A DNA stretch of 64,000 nucleotides from Kordia zhangzhouensis (GCF_001005305.1 NZ_LBMH01000001.1:264647-328646), one strand, 5' to 3'. Shown: positions 36,706 through 45,286, numbered from the stretch's first letter. The notes: generated from the sequence alone by a model not told the origin. A program made the numbers and translations.

Positions 36706-36987
36706 CAACCCTACTTTAATAAACTATATCTACAATTTTCTAGAGAATAATACCAGTTTGTTTGTCTTCACTCGTCAACAGATTATCTCGTTATTTTTTT
36801 AGCAAAATATTTTATGAAATGTATATTTCTTAACCTTTAAAAAATCACAGATTAACTAAAAAACTTTCAATTTGAAACTTTCGGAGAAGCTTATCAACAA
36901 AACTATTAGAATTGTTGATGGAATCTTACAAAAGACATGGTATTTATAGAATGGTTTTAATATTTTTAGCACTTATTTTATGACAAC
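36706..36987 (+). promoter_or_regulatory. Leader region of the serA fusion gene with inverted repeat and 21-codon ORF
   Basis: Non-coding 282 bp. It contains an inverted repeat ATCAACAA-N11-TTGTTGAT (36893-36919), two copies of AAACTTTC around 36860-36882, a TAnnTTTG-like TATTTTTA at 36961-36968, and a 21-codon ORF (36918-36983, ending in a hydrophobic run MVLIFLALIL) whose stop is 4 bp before serA. If the -7-like element is real, transcription would start inside the small ORF, so both cannot be used at once. Confidence 0.35.
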
Positions 36988-38880
36988 ATGGAAACGGCTC
37001 AAAAAAATTACATTTTCGATTTTGACAGTACACTCACTAGTGTAGAAGCACTTGATGTTTTGGCTGAAATCTCTTTGGCAGGAAATCCTAAAAAGGAGCA
37101 AATTATTGAAGAGATACAAGAAATTACCAATCAAGGAATTGATGGAGAAATCTCCTTTACTGAATCGCTTGAACGTCGCATTCAATTGCTCAAAGCGCAT
37201 CAATCCAATTTGGACGAATTGATTCAAAAATTACGTCAACAAGTGTCTGCTTCCATTGAAAGTAATAAAGAGTTTTTTGAAAAGTTCTCAGAAGATATTT
37301 ATGTAATTTCTTGTGGGTTTAAGGAATTTATCGATCCTATCGTCCAAGAATATAATATTCCTTCTGAACGTGTATATGCTAATACATTTACTTTTGACAA
37401 AGATGGGTATATTAATGGTTTTGACGAAAAAAACGTACTCTCACAACACAACGGAAAAATTCAATGCTTAAAAAACATGGAATTAGAAGGAGAAATACAA
37501 GTTATAGGTGATGGATATAGCGATTATGTAATGCGTGAAGCCGGTGTTGCCGACAAGTTTTTTGCGTTTACCGAAAATGTAAAGCGTGAAAAAGCTGTTA
37601 AACAAGCCGATCATGTAACACCATCCTTAGACGAGTTCTTATTTGTCAATGATCTTCCAAGAAATATTTCATATCCAAAAAATAGAATCAAAATATTATT
37701 ACTCGAAAATATTCATTCAGACGCTTTTGAAAGACTTTCTAAAGACGGATTCAGCGTAGAAATTTTATCTCATAGCCTTTCTGAAGAAGATTTGATTGAA
37801 AAAATACAAGACATCCATGTATTAGGAATTCGTTCTAAAACACAAGTTACACCAAAAGTAATCAAAGCCGCAAAAAAACTATTGGCAATCGGGGCTTTTT
37901 GTATAGGAACCAAACAAATTGATTTAGAAACTTGTAAAGAGCATGGTATTGTGGTGTTCAACGCACCGTACAGTAACACACGCTCTGTGGTAGAATTGGC
38001 TATTGGTGAAATTATTATGCTCATGAGAAGTATATTTCCTAGAAGCACTGAAATTCACAACGGACAGTGGAATAAAACAGCCAAAGGATCGCGAGAAGTT
38101 CGCGGTAAAAAACTAGGGATTGTTGGATATGGAAATATAGGAAAACAATTGTCGGTACTTGCTGAAGCGATGGGAATGATTGTTCACTATTATGATATCG
38201 AAGATCGATTGGCTCTTGGAAATGCACAAAAATGCAGTTCTTTGGAAGAATTACTAGCCATTTCTGATGTTGTATCATTACATGTAGATGATAATGCTGC
38301 CAATAGAAACTTCTTTGGGAAAGCACAATTTGACCAAATGAAAGAAGGAGCTCTGCTAGTAAACTTAGCTAGAGGATTTGTAGTAGATATTGAAGCTTTG
38401 AAAGAAGCTTTGGAAAGCGGAAAAATTGCAGGAGCTGCGGTAGATGTGTATCCGCAAGAACCTAGAGCCAATGGTGCTTTTGAAACTCCTCTACAAGGAT
38501 TGAACAATGTAATCTTAACACCACATGTTGGTGGTAGTACTGAAGAAGCACAACGTGATATTGCAGATTTTGTTCCAAATAAAATCATGGGCTATATCAA
38601 CTCAGGAAATACAGTTGATGCTGTCAATTTTCCGAACATTCGTTTGCCACGTCAAAACAATGCACATCGCTTTTTACATATTCACAAAAATGTGCCTGGA
38701 ATCATGGCTAAAGTCAACAAAGTATTGGCAAAATATGAACTGAATGTTACCGGGCAATACCTATCAACCGATAGTAAAGTTGGATATGTTATTGTTGACG
38801 TTGATAAAGAATACAACAAAAAAGTAACTACTGCGTTGAAAAAGATAGAACACACAATTAAATTCCGTGTATTGTATTAG
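36988..38880 (+). CDS. serA: Fused phosphoserine phosphatase / D-3-phosphoglycerate dehydrogenase
   Basis: A 630-residue fusion. Residues 1 to about 215 are a HAD phosphatase of the SerB type: DFDSTLT with Asp11 and Asp13, and the metal-binding GDGYSDY. Residues about 228-550 are a 2-hydroxyacid dehydrogenase of the PHGDH type: NAD-binding GIVGYGNIGKQ, active-site Arg and the His of TPHVGGSTEEAQRDI. The C-terminal about 70 residues are an ACT domain (HIHKNVPGIMAKVNKVLAKY), probably for serine control. The first and last steps of serine synthesis are thus joined; only the aminotransferase SerC is missing, and no serC is in the window. Confidence 0.93.
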   Translation: METAQKNYIFDFDSTLTSVEALDVLAEISLAGNPKKEQIIEEIQEITNQGIDGEISFTESLERRIQLLKAHQSNLDELIQKLRQQVSASIESNKEFFEKFSEDIYVISCGFKEFIDPIVQEYNIPSERVYANTFTFDKDGYINGFDEKNVLSQHNGKIQCLKNMELEGEIQVIGDGYSDYVMREAGVADKFFAFTENVKREKAVKQADHVTPSLDEFLFVNDLPRNISYPKNRIKILLLENIHSDAFERLSKDGFSVEILSHSLSEEDLIEKIQDIHVLGIRSKTQVTPKVIKAAKKLLAIGAFCIGTKQIDLETCKEHGIVVFNAPYSNTRSVVELAIGEIIMLMRSIFPRSTEIHNGQWNKTAKGSREVRGKKLGIVGYGNIGKQLSVLAEAMGMIVHYYDIEDRLALGNAQKCSSLEELLAISDVVSLHVDDNAANRNFFGKAQFDQMKEGALLVNLARGFVVDIEALKEALESGKIAGAAVDVYPQEPRANGAFETPLQGLNNVILTPHVGGSTEEAQRDIADFVPNKIMGYINSGNTVDAVNFPNIRLPRQNNAHRFLHIHKNVPGIMAKVNKVLAKYELNVTGQYLSTDSKVGYVIVDVDKEYNKKVTTALKKIEHTIKFRVLY

Positions 38881-38938
38881 TAAAAATGATTGCCATGAGC
38901 TTCGTTTCTGCTAGACAGAAACCCTTAACATAAAGCTA

Positions 38939-39598
38939 TTGAAACCCGAAAAAGAAATCATATACTATTCACCCCTCGAGGAAAAACTCAACATTTGGTC
39001 GCACGGTTTAGGTGTAATTTTAGGAATCGTTGCTCTGTTTTTATTAGTGATTCATGCCGCAATTAATGGTAGTGCAGTTCACGTTGTGAGTTTTACCATT
39101 TATGGTGTAAGCATTATCATATTATATGCAGCTTCCACCTTATATCACAGCGCCAAAAAACCATTATTACGGAACCGATTACGCATTTTTGATCATGCAG
39201 CAATTTACTTGCTTATCGCTGGAACTTATACCCCATTTGCTTTGGTAACTTTAGAAGGTGTTGTAGGTTGGACAATTTTTGGACTCGTATGGGGATTTGC
39301 CATTATAGGAATCGTTTTAAAACTTTTTTTCACAGGGCAATTTGATAAACTATCTACAATCATGTATGTATTAATGGGTTGGATTATCATTTTTGCTATT
39401 AAACCTCTTATAGAAAACTTATCTAGCGAAGGTTTGTTTTGGTTAATTGCCGGCGGAATAGCTTACACTATAGGAGCCATTTTATACAGTATCCGTAAGC
39501 TACCTCTTAATCATGCTATATTTCATGTATTTGTATTATTAGGCAGTATTTTTCACTTTATCGCTGTATATGCTTATGTATTGCCAAAAACATCATGA
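38939..39598 (+). CDS. trhA: Hemolysin III / PAQR family membrane protein
   Basis: A 219-residue integral membrane protein with seven predicted segments. Metal-site residues of the hemolysin III/PAQR fold are present: LNIWSHGLG, STLYHSAKK, IFDHAAIYLLIAGTYTPF and LNHAIFHVFVLLGSIFHF. E. coli TrhA of this family affects membrane energetics. The start is TTG at 38939; no ATG lies in a suitable place. A short stem without a T run sits between serA and this gene, so partial readthrough is possible. Confidence 0.88.
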   Translation: MKPEKEIIYYSPLEEKLNIWSHGLGVILGIVALFLLVIHAAINGSAVHVVSFTIYGVSIIILYAASTLYHSAKKPLLRNRLRIFDHAAIYLLIAGTYTPFALVTLEGVVGWTIFGLVWGFAIIGIVLKLFFTGQFDKLSTIMYVLMGWIIIFAIKPLIENLSSEGLFWLIAGGIAYTIGAILYSIRKLPLNHAIFHVFVLLGSIFHFIAVYAYVLPKTS

Positions 39599-39703
39599 CC
39601 CACGTTGAAAAACACTATCTTTATTCCTGTAAATGATACTTTTATAAATTCGTAGTTTTATACAATTCTGATAACAACAACTATTCTTTAAAAAAGTAAA
39701 CGT

Positions 39704-40555
39704 ATGAACCGTGAAATGATAGATATCAACGATTGCACGATTCTATTGGAAGAAGCTTCTTCCAATAAGCCATTAGTAGATGTTTGTTATTTTGATGAAC
39801 CCGTAATTGCTATTGCTTTTTATGGCGCTGGAGATGTTGGTTTACAAGTAAAGTATAAAAACAAAACAAAAAAATTTCACCACACAAAAGGCATGGTCCT
39901 TTCTTTTTATGCAGATGAGCAAGTCGCTTTTCAGCATCATGTTTCAGCTGAAAAACCTCTACAATGTTTAGTCATAGCGACAACTATTAAAAACTTGGAT
40001 AAGCTTCCTAATGGCGAAGGACAATTTTTAGAACAATTATTATCACAATTGGTTCATCCAAAAGATCATTATGTAGAAGGCCCAGTATTTAATATGAATC
40101 CAGAAATGTTCTTGCTAGTTGAACAATTTTTTAGCAATACTTTTGATGGAGAATTAAAAATGTTGTTCTACAAAAGTCATATGACAGCTTTGCTTTCGCA
40201 CTATTTTGGACAATTAGCAACGGAAGAATCTTCTAAAATAAACCCTACTCAACTTGAAAAAATTAATTTAGCACAAGAAATTTTATTATCAGACCTTGAA
40301 AATCCACCTTCATTGACTGAGCTTGCTTATAAAATAGGAACTAATACCAATACTTTAAAAAAGCAATTCAAAGCTCAATTTGGTGTTCCTGTGTTTAAAT
40401 ATTTACAAAATGAGCGCTTAACAAAAGCATATCATTTAATAAAAAATGAACAAAAAACCATTCAAGAAGCCGCTTGGGCAGTAGGGTACGATAGTTTAGG
40501 TTCATTTTCAAATGCCTTCGAAAAAAAATTTGGTTATAGACCTAGCCAAGTGTAA
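39704..40555 (+). CDS. AraC family transcriptional regulator
   Basis: A 283-residue regulator. Residues about 1-170 form a sensor-like region without a recognised ligand motif; residues about 185-283 hold the double helix-turn-helix of the AraC family (LTELAYKIGTNTNTLKKQFKAQF, then the second HTH and the closing SFSNAFEKKFGYRPSQ). Directly after its stop codon begins a tandem 21-bp repeat that precedes the five-gene block downstream, so it probably activates that block. Ligand unknown. Confidence 0.93.
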   Translation: MNREMIDINDCTILLEEASSNKPLVDVCYFDEPVIAIAFYGAGDVGLQVKYKNKTKKFHHTKGMVLSFYADEQVAFQHHVSAEKPLQCLVIATTIKNLDKLPNGEGQFLEQLLSQLVHPKDHYVEGPVFNMNPEMFLLVEQFFSNTFDGELKMLFYKSHMTALLSHYFGQLATEESSKINPTQLEKINLAQEILLSDLENPPSLTELAYKIGTNTNTLKKQFKAQFGVPVFKYLQNERLTKAYHLIKNEQKTIQEAAWAVGYDSLGSFSNAFEKKFGYRPSQV

Positions 40556-40597
40556 AATTCTTTTTGAATAAATCATAATTCTTTTGAAATAAGTCAC
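40556..40597 (+). repeat. Tandem pair of 21-bp direct repeats, probable AraC operator
   Basis: Two contiguous 21-bp units (40556-40576 and 40577-40597) agree at 17 of 21 positions; both begin AATTCTTTT and share the later AATAA and TCA. A 21-bp period is two helical turns, which places both copies on one face of the DNA, as for paired AraC half-sites. The second unit ends about 30 bp upstream of the predicted start site of the downstream operon. Confidence 0.65.
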
Positions 40598-40613
40598 TGG
40601 TTTACAGCTATTA

Positions 40614-40621
40614 TAGATTTG
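40614..40621 (+). promoter_or_regulatory. Putative -7 promoter element of the AraC target operon
   Basis: TAGATTTG is an exact TAnnTTTG match 23 bp before the start of the DUF5367-like gene and 16 bp after the tandem repeat. The repeat overlaps where the -33 element would be. Confidence 0.6.
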
Positions 40622-40644
40622 TATCATAATTAAAAGATAAAATT

Positions 40645-41037
40645 ATGATCAACACCATTTCTCGTAGCATTGCTTGTGGTATTCTTGTTTGGATTTTAGG
40701 CGTAAGCTTTTATCTCGGATCATATTATATTCCATTTTTAGAAAATCCAGAGCAACAAGCAAACATAGTGATTGCCTTAGCAATTATACCGAGTGCTTGT
40801 TTAGGAACCTATTTGTTTTATAGAAAAGGTAAAATGAAACCTTCATCTCTAGCACTTACATTTGTGACAACTGCAATTGTGCTAGATACATTAATTACGG
40901 TACCTCTGTTTATTATTCCCGCAGGCGGTACTTATTCAACTTTCTTTAAAAACCCAATGTTCTATACTGTGATAGTTGAGTTCTACTTTATCGTGTTATA
41001 CTTTGGAACATATTCATCAAAAAAAATCAAAAAATGA
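40645..41037 (+). CDS. Small integral membrane protein (DUF5367-like)
   Basis: A 130-residue protein with four hydrophobic segments (about residues 8-28, 40-60, 68-92 and 106-125), short loops and a basic C-terminus (SSKKIKK). It resembles the DUF5367 family by size and layout, but I cannot confirm the family by eye. First gene after the AraC operator; its last codons overlap the next gene by 4 bp. Confidence 0.6.
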   Translation: MINTISRSIACGILVWILGVSFYLGSYYIPFLENPEQQANIVIALAIIPSACLGTYLFYRKGKMKPSSLALTFVTTAIVLDTLITVPLFIIPAGGTYSTFFKNPMFYTVIVEFYFIVLYFGTYSSKKIKK

Positions 41038-41519
41038 AAACAGTTCTCTTTTTTTGTTCCGTTTTATTAACCACTCTTTCATCAGGTTTGTTTTTTGCGT
41101 GGTCAATCTCAGTGATTGTTGGCACCAAAAAAGTGGGTGACTTCACCTATCTGGAAACCATGCAAACTATAAACAGGGAAATATTAAATCCTGTATTTTT
41201 TGTAGTGTTTTTTGGAAGTTTGCTTACACTAATTTTCAATGTATTTGCACAGTACACACACAAACCTGTATTTGGATTCGTATTAGCCTCAGCTATACTA
41301 TATGCGGTTGGTACTTTTGGTATAACAGCTTTTGGAAATGTTCCTCTAAACAATGAGTTAGAAGTATTAAACATTTACCAATTAAACCTACAAGAACTCA
41401 AAAGTTTCAGAAACTATTACGAAAGCAACTGGAACTGGTATCACAGTATTAGAACCATTGCAAGTATAATCTCATTGATTTTACTTCTCATAGCAACTTT
41501 TATTCAAAAAACCACTTAA
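41034..41519 (+). CDS. DUF1772 family membrane protein
   Basis: A 161-residue membrane protein with four segments. SGLFFAWSISVIVGTKKVGDFTYLETMQTINREILNPVF and the later GNVPLNNELE are the pattern of DUF1772 (anthrone-oxygenase-like) proteins. Biochemical role in bacteria is unknown. It overlaps the upstream gene by 4 bp and is 14 bp from the NmrA-like gene. Confidence 0.75.
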   Translation: MKTVLFFCSVLLTTLSSGLFFAWSISVIVGTKKVGDFTYLETMQTINREILNPVFFVVFFGSLLTLIFNVFAQYTHKPVFGFVLASAILYAVGTFGITAFGNVPLNNELEVLNIYQLNLQELKSFRNYYESNWNWYHSIRTIASIISLILLLIATFIQKTT

Positions 41520-41533
41520 AACATTTACATATT

Positions 41534-42373
41534 ATGAGTACAAATATTTTAGTTATTGGAGGAACCGGTAAAACGGGGCGTAGAGTAGTTAAACAATTAC
41601 AAAACCAAGGAATTGAGCCTAAAATTGGTTCAAGAAATGCAACACCTAGCTTTGATTGGAATCAAAAAGATACATGGGTAGCCGCTTTGCACGGTATTGA
41701 AAATATTTACATAACATATTATCCTGATTTGGCAGTTCCAGGGGCTAAAGAAGCTATTGAAAGCCTTGTCTACTTAGCGAAAGAACTTGGAGTTAAGAAA
41801 ATCGTATTGCTCTCAGGAAAAGGAGAAACAGAAGCTGAAGCATGTGAAAAAATTGTCATGAATTCTGGAGTAAACTACACAATTGTTAGAGCCTCTTGGT
41901 TCAATCAAAATTGGAGTGAAAGTTTCTTTTTGGATGCGGTTCTTTCTGGAGAAGTTGCTTTGCCAATGTCAAATATACCAATCCCTTTTGTTGATGCTGA
42001 TGATATTGCAGAAGTGGCCGCTACAGTATTACTTGATGATTCTTATAACGGGAAAATTATAGAAGTAACAGGTCCTGAATTGATTACTTTTAAAGAAATT
42101 ATCTCTATTATAGAAAAGGCAACTCATAGAACTTTACATTTTCACGAAATTACATTACAACAATATATAGATGGTATGACGCAACAGCAAATTCCTGCTG
42201 AAGTAGTCTGGCTGATTGAGTATTTATTCAGTCATGTATTGACCAATCCTAAAAATCAACAAATATCCCATGATATTGAGTTAATTTTGAACAGAAAAGC
42301 CAAAACATTTGCAGCTTATGTCAAAGAAACAGCAAAAACTGGAGTTTGGGACGAAATAACTGTGAGTAAATAA
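41534..42373 (+). CDS. NmrA-like NAD(P)-binding protein (atypical SDR)
   Basis: A 279-residue atypical short-chain dehydrogenase fold. The dinucleotide loop is NILVIGGTGKTGRRVVKQL (GGTGxxG, residues 8-14), followed by conserved NmrA features SRNATPSFDW, VKKIVLLSG and the N-terminal YTIVRASWFNQNW. Such proteins may reduce a small quinone-like substrate or act as redox sensors. It is the third member of the AraC-linked block. Confidence 0.85.
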   Translation: MSTNILVIGGTGKTGRRVVKQLQNQGIEPKIGSRNATPSFDWNQKDTWVAALHGIENIYITYYPDLAVPGAKEAIESLVYLAKELGVKKIVLLSGKGETEAEACEKIVMNSGVNYTIVRASWFNQNWSESFFLDAVLSGEVALPMSNIPIPFVDADDIAEVAATVLLDDSYNGKIIEVTGPELITFKEIISIIEKATHRTLHFHEITLQQYIDGMTQQQIPAEVVWLIEYLFSHVLTNPKNQQISHDIELILNRKAKTFAAYVKETAKTGVWDEITVSK

Positions 42374-42380
42374 ATATAAA

Positions 42381-42833
42381 ATGTCATATCACATAGGTAA
42401 AATTAAGAAATCTGAATATCCAGAAGTAGTCCATGTATGGGAAGCCTCTGTAAGAGCAACACATCATTTCTTAAAAGAAGAAGACATCCGTTATTTTAAA
42501 CCGTTGATTTTGAATACGTATCTAGATGCTGTTGAATTGCGATGTATTCGAAACACTGACTGTAGAATAATAGGCTTCCTTGGTACTGCTGATGAAAATT
42601 TAGAAATGCTATTCGTTCATCCAGACTATAGAGGAAAACGAGTGGGAAAAGCATTAGTAGATTATGCAATTGCAACGCTACACGTTACCAAAGTTGATGT
42701 GAATGAGCAAAATGTACAAGCAGTAGGATTTTACAAATACTGCGGATTCAAAATTGTGAGTCGTTCGGAGTTTGATGCAACAGGAAAACCCTATCCCATT
42801 GTACACATGGAATTAAACGTCCATAGCAATTAA
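42381..42833 (+). CDS. GNAT family N-acetyltransferase
   Basis: A 150-residue GNAT protein with the acetyl-CoA loop in MLFVHPDYRGKRVGKALVDYA (RxxGxG type) and a typical closing strand FYKYCGFKIVSRSEFD. Closest by appearance to the YjaB/YhhY-type acetyltransferases. Substrate unknown. It starts 7 bp after the NmrA-like gene and probably belongs to the same operon. Confidence 0.88.
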   Translation: MSYHIGKIKKSEYPEVVHVWEASVRATHHFLKEEDIRYFKPLILNTYLDAVELRCIRNTDCRIIGFLGTADENLEMLFVHPDYRGKRVGKALVDYAIATLHVTKVDVNEQNVQAVGFYKYCGFKIVSRSEFDATGKPYPIVHMELNVHSN

Positions 42834-42924
42834 ATATATTACACCCTTTTTTCAAACACTTCATATTCGATTTGGTGGAAATATAGACGTATTTCACCTC
42901 AAATAATTTTCCTATCTTCCACAT

Positions 42925-43503
42925 ATGAAACCTACCAAAACTTATTTAAAAGGAAGATCGGTATTTATTGTGTCGCTTATGGTAATTGGAGTTACTGCGA
43001 TTACTGTATATCTGACAGGTAGTGAGTACAATCGAAGTATAACTGGAAACTTTTTTATTTCATTAGGAATTATTTCGGTCATATTATTCTCCTTTTTAAC
43101 ATACGGATTGTATAAGGGTATTGAAATTGAAGACAATTTTCCTAAACTTAAAGGCTTTTCTTTTAAAAGCAGAATCAGCAGTCATTTATCCTTAAATGAT
43201 TTACCAGAAGTTCAGATAGGTGATGGTATTGGCGGACTCATCGTTTCTGTGGTATTGTGGATATTAATTTCTATTGCTTTCATAATACTACTCTTAGTGT
43301 TAGAAACCATACTTTGGTTTTCATTAGCTATTATTTTAGCTATGCTCTATTGGGTATTTTTTCGTGCGATGCGATTGGTTTTTTCCAAAGCTTATGTAAC
43401 CGAAAATGATTTGGGAATGGCTGCCATTTATGCATTCTCTTATACGTTTATGTATATAGCCTGGATATTTGGTGTTGTTTATATTACCACACTCGTTAAA
43501 TAA
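42925..43503 (+). CDS. Integral membrane protein of unknown function
   Basis: A 192-residue protein with about five hydrophobic segments: two in the first 70 residues, a long pair at about 105-150 and a C-terminal one (AIYAFSYTFMYIAWIFGVVYITTLVK). The middle loop (LKGFSFKSRISSHLSLNDLPEVQIGDGIGG) is soluble. I recognise no family. Not obviously part of the AraC block, as a 91-bp spacer separates it. Confidence 0.55.
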   Translation: MKPTKTYLKGRSVFIVSLMVIGVTAITVYLTGSEYNRSITGNFFISLGIISVILFSFLTYGLYKGIEIEDNFPKLKGFSFKSRISSHLSLNDLPEVQIGDGIGGLIVSVVLWILISIAFIILLLVLETILWFSLAIILAMLYWVFFRAMRLVFSKAYVTENDLGMAAIYAFSYTFMYIAWIFGVVYITTLVK

Positions 43504-43605
43504 AAAATACAAAAAGAAGTGTTTTTCAAATTAGGGGTAATTACTCAATTTTCTTACTATTTTTATAGCTAATTTCACATAATTTTTAATTCAAACCTAC
43601 TTATT

Positions 43606-44655
43606 ATGTGTACAAGAGTATTTAACAACCGAAACCAATCCTATCTAACAACTGCAAGAAATATGGATTGGAAAACCCAACTCCCAACAAGCCTTTATGT
43701 TTTTAAAAGTGGTGTTATTAATTACGCCCTAGACGGAACAGAATCTAAAGAATATAACAACTGGTATTGGACTGCAAAGTATAGCAGTATAGTAGCAATG
43801 GTAGGAAATGATGAGCTTGGTTACGGAGCATCTGATGGAATTAACTCCGAAGGACTCGTAGCAAATATGCTATATGACAAAAATGCTGATTACCAACTAA
43901 ATGAACCCAAAAACTATAAACATTTAAATGTGCTTCGTTGGGCACAATACGTACTTGACAATTTTAAAACTGCAAAAGAGGTACGAGATGCATTTATAAA
44001 AAGTGATATTGAATTGGTGGAAATCAATGTACCTGGAAGTGATTCGCCAGCAGCTTTGCATCTTTCTGCATCTGACCGACATGGAGATAATACCATAATA
44101 GAAGTGTATGAAGGAAGCTATCATATTCATTACAATAAAAAATATAATGTAATGACCAACGAACCCAATTTTGATACCCAACTCAAACTCAACGATTATT
44201 GGTTGTGGCAATGGAGTGAAGAAAATGATTTTCCAAGTCATACCATTCCTGGTGGTCCTTTTGCTGCAGATCGCTTTGAAAGAGCCACCTATTACTATCA
44301 TCATTTGGAGGCTCCAAACAGTCAACAAGAATCATTAGCACAAGCTAAATCAGTAGTAGCTAACGCATCTGTTCCTCTTGGAATGAAAGGCTTTGTGGGT
44401 CATCCAAACATAGCTCCTACTATTTGGACAGTAGTATCAGATCATTTGCAATTGAAATATTATTTCTGCAATGCCAGAACTCCAAATATTGTATGGATAG
44501 ATATGAATGAAAAGCTTCCTAAAGCAAAAATATCCAAAGTAGATGTTGTAGTAGAAAGTAATGGTACTTTTACGAGTTTGAATTTTGTAGGGTGTATTAA
44601 TAACCATTTGCAGCCAACAGAAAATCCGTTTGTGATAAAAACGGCAACTGTATAA
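43606..44655 (+). CDS. Choloylglycine hydrolase family (linear amide C-N hydrolase)
   Basis: A 349-residue N-terminal nucleophile hydrolase. Catalytic residues of the bile-salt-hydrolase/penicillin-V-acylase group are in register: Cys2 right after Met1, Arg18 and Asp21 in TARNMDW, Asn185 in MTNEPNFD and Arg223/Arg226 in AADRFERA. No signal peptide precedes Cys2, so maturation is by Met removal in the cytoplasm. In a non-gut bacterium the substrate may be an N-acyl amide such as an acyl-homoserine lactone or aminolipid, not a bile salt; this is inference. Followed by a strong terminator. Confidence 0.9.
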   Translation: MCTRVFNNRNQSYLTTARNMDWKTQLPTSLYVFKSGVINYALDGTESKEYNNWYWTAKYSSIVAMVGNDELGYGASDGINSEGLVANMLYDKNADYQLNEPKNYKHLNVLRWAQYVLDNFKTAKEVRDAFIKSDIELVEINVPGSDSPAALHLSASDRHGDNTIIEVYEGSYHIHYNKKYNVMTNEPNFDTQLKLNDYWLWQWSEENDFPSHTIPGGPFAADRFERATYYYHHLEAPNSQQESLAQAKSVVANASVPLGMKGFVGHPNIAPTIWTVVSDHLQLKYYFCNARTPNIVWIDMNEKLPKAKISKVDVVVESNGTFTSLNFVGCINNHLQPTENPFVIKTATV

Positions 44656-44672
44656 ATTCATCAAAATACTCT

Positions 44673-44700
44673 AAAAACCGCTTTTGAAGCGGTTTTTTTT
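44673..44700 (+). terminator. Intrinsic terminator after the choloylglycine-hydrolase-like gene
   Basis: Stem AAAAACCGCTT / AAGCGGTTTTT (11 bp) with a TTG loop and T run. Confidence 0.9.
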
Positions 44701-44729
44701 CTTTATTTAGCATGTAAACAATTACTTTT

Positions 44730-45161
44730 ATGCAATCACGAGTAACTATTATTGGTTTAGGTGTCGCCGATTTGCCTGCGGCTACTGCTTTTTATAAAGA
44801 AAAGTTTGGTTGGCAACTGACAAAAGCTAGCAACCAGCATATTTCTTTTTTTCAACTAAATGGAATACTGCTTTCACTTTATCCTAAGGACAAACTTGCA
44901 GAAGACGCTACTGTTTCCTCTATAGGTTCTGGTTTTAAAGGTTTTACACTAGCATACAACACCCGAAGTAAAGAAGAGGTAGATGAAATTTTTGATATTA
45001 TGAAGCAAAAGGGTGTAAAGATTGTGAAAAATCCTGAAGCTGTTTTTTGGGGTGGTTATAGCGGTTATATTGCAGATTTAGATGATAATTTATGGGAAAT
45101 TGCATATAATCCCTATTTAGAATTGGATGCTGAAGGCAATACTATTAAGGAAGGTTCATAA
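44730..45161 (+). CDS. VOC (glyoxalase/bleomycin-resistance) family protein
   Basis: A 143-residue vicinal-oxygen-chelate protein with two beta-alpha-beta-beta-beta units: LGVADLPAATAFYKEKFGWQL at the start and DPDGN-type closing sequence as ADLDDNLWEIAYNP. Family members bind a metal with His/Glu; the second-half Glu (WEIAYNP) is present. Substrate unknown. Confidence 0.88.
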   Translation: MQSRVTIIGLGVADLPAATAFYKEKFGWQLTKASNQHISFFQLNGILLSLYPKDKLAEDATVSSIGSGFKGFTLAYNTRSKEEVDEIFDIMKQKGVKIVKNPEAVFWGGYSGYIADLDDNLWEIAYNPYLELDAEGNTIKEGS

Positions 45162-45171
45162 CCCAATCTAA

Positions 45172-45258
45172 CTTAAGTATACTGGATTCAAAACACAACC
45201 TGCATTTGCAAAACTTTTAGGACTTACTGGAAATCCTTACGAAGCCTTGTTGCTCTAA
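45172..45258 (+). pseudogene. Possible 3' remnant of a coding gene (28 codons and stop)
   Basis: Just after the VOC gene one frame reads TGFKTQPAFAKLLGLTGNPYEALLL to a stop at 45256-45258. The sequence looks like protein, but there is no start codon and a stop codon lies directly upstream. It is out of frame with the VOC gene. It may be the tail of a deleted gene; the family is not recognised and chance is possible. Confidence 0.35.
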
Positions 45259-45286
45259 AAAATACACTTTACTAATTATTAGTATC

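Noticed and set aside
38904..38922. 7-bp hairpin between serA and the hemolysin III gene as a terminator
   Set aside because: No T tract follows and the stem is short; insufficient support.
44723..44730. TACTTTTA -7-like element in front of the VOC gene
   Set aside because: It overlaps the start codon at 44730, so transcription would start inside the coding region.
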